The translations under genes and the position numbers were made by a program. Shown one piece after another: positions 59,596-64,000 of a stretch of 64,000 nt of DNA. Below the pieces are notes generated by a model. That model ran no database searches. It was given only the letters and a program-made list of their open reading frames with translations, and had not been told where the DNA came from. Every line of letters starts with the position of its first letter. The first letter of the stretch is position 1. The stretch covers positions 1 through 64,000 of the forward strand of contig DATJYO010000070.1 of assembly GCA_035499555.1 (NCBI GenBank). The letters run 5' to 3'. This stretch comes from Bog-159 sp035499555 (GTDB taxonomy: Bacteria; Acidobacteriota; Terriglobia; Bryobacterales; Bryobacteraceae).

Positions 59596-61286
59596 CACAG
59601 GTTCCCTTTCTTCGCTTCGGCGGCGATGTAATCCGCCGCGCGGGCCGAAACCGCCATGATGGTCAGGGTCGGCTCGTAGCAGCCCTGCGTGACGAAGCAG
59701 GCGCCGTCGGTGACGAACACATTGCGCGCATCGTGCACCTGGTTGAACTGGTTGACCACGCTTTTCTTCGGATCGCGGCCCATGCGCGCGGTGCCGCACT
59801 CGTGGATGTTCTTGCCGAAAACGCTCAGCCTTTCCGAGGGCGGCTGGCGTTCGTCCACCTGGATCGCGTCCAGAATCTCGTTCAGGCGCGCGTGCATGGC
59901 GCGCGCCATGGCATGTTCGTTCTCGCCATAGCTGGCGCTGATGTGCAGCACCGGAATCCCCCAGGCATCCTTCCGGTCCGGATCCAGCTTCACGAAGTTG
60001 TCGTAGCGCGGCAGGCACTCACCCTGGGCGTAGATGCCGAAACGATACGGAATCTCCTGGCTGACCTGGCGGCGGAACTCGCGCCCGAAGCCGGAAATAC
60101 CGAACGCGTGTCCGTACAGTTCCTGGTGGCTGTCGCCGGCCAGGTAATAGCCGCGCAGAAAATCGCGGCTGCGGAAGCGCGGATCGGCATTGACGTACCT
60201 GGGAACGATGTAACCCGACGGGCGCCCCACCGGCTCGCGATGCGAAGATTTCAATGCCGCGATGATTCCGCCGCCGTCTTCCAGGGTGAAATGGTCCATC
60301 AGGTAATGGCCCAGAGCGCCCGACGATGCCCCCACGCCCTCCGGGAACCGGCGGGAGCGGGAGTTGAGCAGGATACGGGTGGACTCCAGGGCGCCGGCGG
60401 CCAGCACTACCACGCGGGCGCGCGCTTCGCGCTCGGCATGCGTTTCGCGATCCAGAAAGACGACGCCGGCGGCCTTGCCGCGATCGTCCATTTTCAGGTG
60501 GCTCACGATGGCGCCGCTCACCAGCGTCAACCGTCCGGTGCGCGCGGCATCGGGCAGCGTGGTGGCGGGGCTGTTGAAATAGGATGCCGTGTAGCAGCCG
60601 CGCTGGCACTGATCGCAGTAGTGGCACGCCGGGCGTCCATTGTGCGGCACGGTCAGATTCGCGGTGCGGTCGGGAATCAATCGCCAGCCGAAGCGCTGCT
60701 CGATGATCCGGCGGGCGTGAAGCTCGCCGCAGGACAACCGCATGGCGGGGAGAAACCGGCCGTCCGGAAACTGCGGCAGAGCCTCCGCTGATCCGCTCAC
60801 GCCGATGTAACGCTCCACGCGATCGTAATACGGCTCCAGGTCTTTGTAAGCGATCGGCCAGTTCTCGCCGTAGCCGTCGCGCGCGGCCGCCTGGAATTCG
60901 AAGTCGCTGTACCGGTAGCTGACGCGCGCCCAGCAGAAGGTCTTGCCGCCCACCTGCCGGCCGCGGATCCACATGAAGGGCTTGTCTTGGGGAAAGGTAT
61001 AGGGCAGCTCGCGATCGTTGACGAAGAACGGGTGGCTGTACTCGTCGCAGGCGTAGCATAACCGCTGCACCGGCTGATCGTGGAGCAGCGCCTTCCGGTC
61101 GCCGAAGCCGCGGTAGCGCATGCGGTACGGCCAGACGTGCTCGGTGAAGTCGCGGGCGGGGATGCGCGGCGGTCCGGCTTCGAGCAGCAGCACGTCCATG
61201 CCGGCTTCGGTCAGGGTCTTGGCCACCCAGCCGCCGCTGGCGCCGGAACCTACGATCAATGCGTCGTGGACTTTGGTTTTCGCCAT
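59595..61286 (-). CDS. GMC-family FAD oxidoreductase
   Basis: A 563-residue flavoprotein dehydrogenase of the glucose-methanol-choline family. The FAD motif GSGASGGWVAKTL (~15-27) and VLLLEAGPP follow directly on the N-terminus; the catalytic-region HECGTARMGRDP and the final TLTIMAVSARAADYIA are present. Four to six Cys (YCDQCQRGCYT) may bind a metal or Fe-S cluster as in gluconate/sugar dehydrogenase large subunits. No signal peptide, so export would be with the Tat-signal subunit encoded next. ATG 61286 was chosen over the GTG at 61292. It follows the amidohydrolase stop with a two-base gap. Confidence 0.92.
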   Translation of the reverse strand: MAKTKVHDALIVGSGASGGWVAKTLTEAGMDVLLLEAGPPRIPARDFTEHVWPYRMRYRGFGDRKALLHDQPVQRLCYACDEYSHPFFVNDRELPYTFPQDKPFMWIRGRQVGGKTFCWARVSYRYSDFEFQAAARDGYGENWPIAYKDLEPYYDRVERYIGVSGSAEALPQFPDGRFLPAMRLSCGELHARRIIEQRFGWRLIPDRTANLTVPHNGRPACHYCDQCQRGCYTASYFNSPATTLPDAARTGRLTLVSGAIVSHLKMDDRGKAAGVVFLDRETHAEREARARVVVLAAGALESTRILLNSRSRRFPEGVGASSGALGHYLMDHFTLEDGGGIIAALKSSHREPVGRPSGYIVPRYVNADPRFRSRDFLRGYYLAGDSHQELYGHAFGISGFGREFRRQVSQEIPYRFGIYAQGECLPRYDNFVKLDPDRKDAWGIPVLHISASYGENEHAMARAMHARLNEILDAIQVDERQPPSERLSVFGKNIHECGTARMGRDPKKSVVNQFNQVHDARNVFVTDGACFVTQGCYEPTLTIMAVSARAADYIAAEAKKGNL

Positions 61287-61288
61287 GC

Positions 61289-62488
61289 TCACCGCAGATC
61301 CCGGTAGATCTTCCCCTGCTTCATCACGAACACGACCTGCCGGACCGCCGTGATGTCGGCCAGCGGATCGCCTGCGACCGCCACCATATCCGCATCCATG
61401 CCCACCGCGATCGATCCGATCCTGTCCGCCATCCCCAAGGATTCCGCGGCCACCGAGGTCCCGCTCCTCAGCGCATCCATGGGGCTGTCCCCGCCGTCTT
61501 TTACGCGGTAGATGAACTCTTCGGCATTGCGGCCATGCGCGCCGGCCACGGCGTCGGTGCCCAGCACGACCTTGACATGCGCTTTGCGCGCGCGCCGCAG
61601 CACGTCCGCCATCAGGGGCAAGGCCTTCTCCATGGCCGCGAAGCCTTCCTCGGTATAATTGCCGATCCCCAGGAACCTGGACTTGTTGTCCAGGTAGTTA
61701 TGCAGCACCAGGAAATTAGGATCGAAGTACACGCCGCGCGCGGCCATCAGCTCCAGCGTGGCGTCGTCCAGAAACGTGCCGTGCTCGATGGACGTGCAAC
61801 CGGCCAGGATCGCCGCCCGCGCTCCATCCGGGGCATGCGCATGCACGACCGCGCGCAGTCGCACCTTCTTCGCCTCGCCGCAGGCGGCGTCGATCTGTGC
61901 CGCGGTCATGGTCATCTTGCCGCCATCGCGGATACTGGCGGTGGCGAACAGCTTGACGACATCGGCGCCGTCCGCCTTCAGCTTGTCCACGAAGGCACGG
62001 ATCTGCTGCGCATCGCCGGTCTTCTCGTTGATCTGCGAGAGGGAGGTGAGCAGACGGGGACCGGGGAGCGCGTCGCGCGCGATCAGGCCGCGCAGATCGC
62101 CGTCCAGCCGCGCGCCGACGCTCTGCACGGTGGTGAAGCCGCCCATGAGGGTGGCGTACAGATTAGCGACGGCCGCCAGGGCCGCCTGCGGCGGCGTGGA
62201 TTTCGCGTCCGAGCCGCCCAACTCCAGGCGTCCATCCTGGTTGAAGTACCAGGTGGGGTGGACATGGGTGTCGATCCAGCCGGGCATAACCGTGAGGCCG
62301 CTCAGGTCGAGGGTGGGCCGGTCTGTGGCATCCGAGATCCGCGCGATGCGGCCGTTATCGATCGTGATCTGCCGGTTGCGCAGCACACCGCCCCGGCCGT
62401 CGAGCACGACGGTGGTCTTCAGGATCAGGGGCTGCGCCAGTGCTCCGGCTGCCAGCAGGGCCCCGGCGAAGATTTTTCCGGCTATCAT
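61289..62488 (-). CDS. Secreted amidohydrolase (prolidase-like, COG1228 type)
   Basis: A 399-residue exported amidohydrolase with complete metal motifs: His75 and His77 (IDTHVHP), a carbamylatable Lys (DVVKLFAT), HAHA and IEHGTFLDD for the next His ligands, and Asp in LGTDAVAG. Signal peptide IFAGALLAAGALAQ. The layout matches imidazolonepropionase-like Xaa-Pro dipeptidase proteins. It is the first gene of a tight minus-strand run with GMC, small subunit, TldD and TldE. The start is ATG 62488; 201 bases separate it from the divergent ECF sigma gene. Confidence 0.9.
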   Translation of the reverse strand: MIAGKIFAGALLAAGALAQPLILKTTVVLDGRGGVLRNRQITIDNGRIARISDATDRPTLDLSGLTVMPGWIDTHVHPTWYFNQDGRLELGGSDAKSTPPQAALAAVANLYATLMGGFTTVQSVGARLDGDLRGLIARDALPGPRLLTSLSQINEKTGDAQQIRAFVDKLKADGADVVKLFATASIRDGGKMTMTAAQIDAACGEAKKVRLRAVVHAHAPDGARAAILAGCTSIEHGTFLDDATLELMAARGVYFDPNFLVLHNYLDNKSRFLGIGNYTEEGFAAMEKALPLMADVLRRARKAHVKVVLGTDAVAGAHGRNAEEFIYRVKDGGDSPMDALRSGTSVAAESLGMADRIGSIAVGMDADMVAVAGDPLADITAVRQVVFVMKQGKIYRDLR

Positions 62489-62520
62489 CGGCTGCCGTGC
62501 GTTTCAGCTTATCGCAAAAC

Positions 62521-62541
62521 GGCGGAGGCTGGAACTCCGCC
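62521..62541. repeat. Intergenic perfect hairpin
   Basis: GGCGGAG (62521-62527) pairs with CTCCGCC (62535-62541) over a seven-base loop, with no T run on either side. It lies between divergent genes, so it is not a terminator of either and may be a small palindromic repeat or operator. Confidence 0.4.
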
Positions 62542-62653
62542 AGGGCGGCAGGACCTTGTTGAGAAATTCCGCGATCTGTCTGTCGGCCCCGGCGATTTCC
62601 CGCGGCGAGAATTTCCCGGCCGGCATGTGGGTATGCGACAGTTGCGCGGTCCT

Positions 62654-62682
62654 GTAACCTTTGCCGCTTTAGCCAGTATTAT
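62654..62682 (+). promoter_or_regulatory. Candidate promoter of the ECF sigma operon
   Basis: A TGTAACC -35-like element (GTAACC at 62654-62659, with the AAC typical of ECF-recognised promoters) lies 16-17 bases before TATTAT (62677-62682). The start codon is only seven bases downstream, so the transcript would be leaderless. Autoregulation by the encoded sigma is a family-level inference. Confidence 0.4.
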
Positions 62683-62689
62683 TGGGTGA

Positions 62690-63253
62690 ATGCCGGAAGC
62701 GCGGTCGGACAACGTTCTGATGCAGAAGGTTCGGGATGGCGACCTGGCGAAGATGGCGGTCCTGTTCGAACGTCATCATCGCGCGCTGTTTCGCTATTTT
62801 CTGCGGCTTACCGGCAGTCGCGAGTTCAGTGAAGATCTGGTGCAGGACGTGTTTTTCCGCATGTTGAAATACCGGCACAGCTATCGGGATGGCAGCCCGT
62901 TCACGGCCTGGATGTACCAGGTCGCGCGGAACGCCCACCTGGATGGCGCGCAGAAGCGTAAGGGCGAGACGCCGTGGCCGGAAGAGCCCCTGGACGAGCC
63001 GGCCAGCGGCGCGCCGGACCCGTCCGAGATCGTGCGCCGCCGCCAGGATCTGGGGCTGCTGCGACGCGCGCTGGCCACCCTACCGGTCGAAAAGCGGGAG
63101 GTGCTGGTCTTGAGCCGCTTCCAGAATCTCAAGTACGACCAGATCGCGGAGATCCTGGCGTGCGACGTGGGCACGGTGAAGGTGCGGGTCTATCGCGCGA
63201 TCAAGGCGCTCAGTCAGATCTTCTTCGAATTGGCGGGAGAGAAGGCATCATGA
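62690..63253 (+). CDS. ECF-type RNA polymerase sigma factor
   Basis: A 187-residue sigma-70 family ECF factor. Region 2 reads FERHHRALFRYFLRLTGSREFSEDLVQDVFFRML (~27-60) and region 4 LPVEKREVLVLSRFQNLKYDQIAEIL with the HTH followed by GTVKVRVYRAIKAL (~127-175). It lacks regions 1 and 3. Its TGA overlaps the next ATG (ATGA), so sigma and anti-sigma are coupled. The stimulus is unknown. ATG 62690 is the first codon of the family. Confidence 0.93.
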   Translation: MPEARSDNVLMQKVRDGDLAKMAVLFERHHRALFRYFLRLTGSREFSEDLVQDVFFRMLKYRHSYRDGSPFTAWMYQVARNAHLDGAQKRKGETPWPEEPLDEPASGAPDPSEIVRRRQDLGLLRRALATLPVEKREVLVLSRFQNLKYDQIAEILACDVGTVKVRVYRAIKALSQIFFELAGEKAS

Positions 63254-64000
63254 CGTGCGATCAGGTGAAGGAACACATCGCCGACTATCTGGCAGGCGGT
63301 CTGAGCCCGACGGCAGCCGAGGAACTGGAGGAGCATTTCGCCGGGTGTCCGGCGTGCAAGCAGGAAGCCGCGGCGTTGTCGGAGACCTGGGAAATGCTTG
63401 GTTTGCTGGAGCAGGAGCAGCCCAGCGCGGCGATGCGGCCGCGCTTCTATCAATCGCTGGAGGCATTCCGCGAGGGACTGGCGTCCACCGCGGCGCCGGC
63501 CGCGCCGGCCCGGCGTCCGTTTTTCGATTGGGGATGGCGGGGATGGGCGTGGTCGGCGGCCCTGCTGGTCGCCGGCATTATCGCCGGGCAGTGGCTCAAC
63601 ATACGGAACCGCAACCAGAGCGAACTGGCACACTTGCAGGACGAAGTACAGCATATGCGGCAACTGGTCACGCTTTCGCTGCTGCAGCAGCAGTCGGCTA
63701 GCGAGCGGCTGCGCGGGGTCGACTATGCAAATCGTGTAGAGCAATCCGACACGCAGGTGTTGTCGGCCTTGCTGCATGCGGTCAACCATGATTCCAACGT
63801 GAATGTACGGCTGGCCGCGGTGGACGCATTGCGCAAGTTTTCGGCCAGCCCTTCGGTGCGCGGCACGCTCAGCCAGTCGCTGGCCAAGCAGAGTTCACCG
63901 CTGGTGCAGATCGCGCTGATCGATCTCATCGTGGATACGCGCGATACGGGCGCGCTGGCATCGCTCGAAGCTTTGCAGAAGAATCCCACCGCGGACAGGA
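63250..64000 (+). CDS. Membrane anti-sigma factor with HEAT-like extension (runs off the window)
   Basis: The first 250 residues of the partner of the ECF sigma. A zinc anti-sigma (zf-HC2) domain is at the N-terminus with Hx3Cx2C (HFAGCPAC, residues ~29-36). A single TM helix (WAWSAALLVAGIIAGQWL, ~97-114) is followed outside by a coiled-coil-like stretch (LAHLQDEVQHMRQLVTLSLLQQQ) and helical HEAT-type repeats (VNVRLAAVDALRKFS, PLVQIALIDLIVDT) that run on past position 64000. The periplasmic part may sense a signal and release sigma. ATG 63250. Confidence 0.88.
   Translation, partial: MTCDQVKEHIADYLAGGLSPTAAEELEEHFAGCPACKQEAAALSETWEMLGLLEQEQPSAAMRPRFYQSLEAFREGLASTAAPAAPARRPFFDWGWRGWAWSAALLVAGIIAGQWLNIRNRNQSELAHLQDEVQHMRQLVTLSLLQQQSASERLRGVDYANRVEQSDTQVLSALLHAVNHDSNVNVRLAAVDALRKFSASPSVRGTLSQSLAKQSSPLVQIALIDLIVDTRDTGALASLEALQKNPTADR

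Overview
The window is a gene-dense, high-GC chromosomal segment that most resembles an acidobacterium of the Bryobacterales (Solibacter-like) lineage. The inference rests on lineage-typical content: two secreted proteins ending in the TIGR03437 'Solibacter C-terminal' domain (6594-8402, 37282-40086), two long duplicated-type ABC permeases of the ADOP kind (one behind a PadR gene), a GloVer-repeat protein, a winged-helix/TPR regulator, an Oar-like TonB receptor remnant and many secreted hydrolases. I saw no tRNA, rRNA, CRISPR array, transposase or replication origin.

Layout. 1-4884 (minus): start of clpC, a LolD-like ABC ATPase, a small zinc-ribbon protein, a glutamine amidotransferase, an AMIN/amidase_3 cell-wall amidase and a lytic transglycosylase. 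4942-6247 (plus): mobA and an MlaF-like ATPase. 6296-14327: glutamate synthase gltB-gltD (minus), with a duplicated, decayed copy of the gltD 3' end lying beyond a lower-GC secreted SGNH hydrolase gene. 14391-21728: hypothetical and secreted proteins, a wHTH-TPR regulator and an ADOP permease. 21890-26651 (plus): purQ-purL-purF and a TIGR03067 lipoprotein. 26666-30960 (minus): mtnA, then padR coupled to a second ADOP permease. 31233-33776 (plus): an AmmeMemoRadiSam pair, a radical SAM enzyme plus a fused MEMO-AMMECR1 protein.

33799-34805 is a truncated, frameshifted TonB receptor. 35030-44450 holds a DUF1572 protein, a cyclase-family hydrolase, heme A synthase, a sedolisin, an NlpC/P60 peptidase coupled to a Tat-signal dipeptide epimerase, and an ALDH7-type dehydrogenase overlapping an SPL-like radical SAM gene. 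44553-56019 is rich in secreted enzymes: an esterase, a PQQ dehydrogenase with an unusual heme motif, an NTF2-like protein, an apiosidase-like protein, two tandem amidohydrolases (the second without metal ligands) and a GH3 glycosidase. 56025-62488 (minus) is a tight five-gene run: secreted amidohydrolase, GMC oxidoreductase, its Tat-signal small subunit, Tat-signal TldD, and TldE. 62690 to the end: an ECF sigma factor and an anti-sigma factor with a HEAT-like extension.

Most notable observations: (i) the gltD 3' end behaves like the attachment site of a small gene-restoring island, and the two copies differ by six substitutions that are all synonymous; (ii) an active amidohydrolase is translationally coupled to a ligand-less paralogue; (iii) adjacent pairs in which only one partner carries a Tat signal suggest hitchhiker export; (iv) a murein-peptide NlpC/epimerase module appears to work outside the cytoplasm; (v) the PQQ enzyme has a CX3CH heme site.
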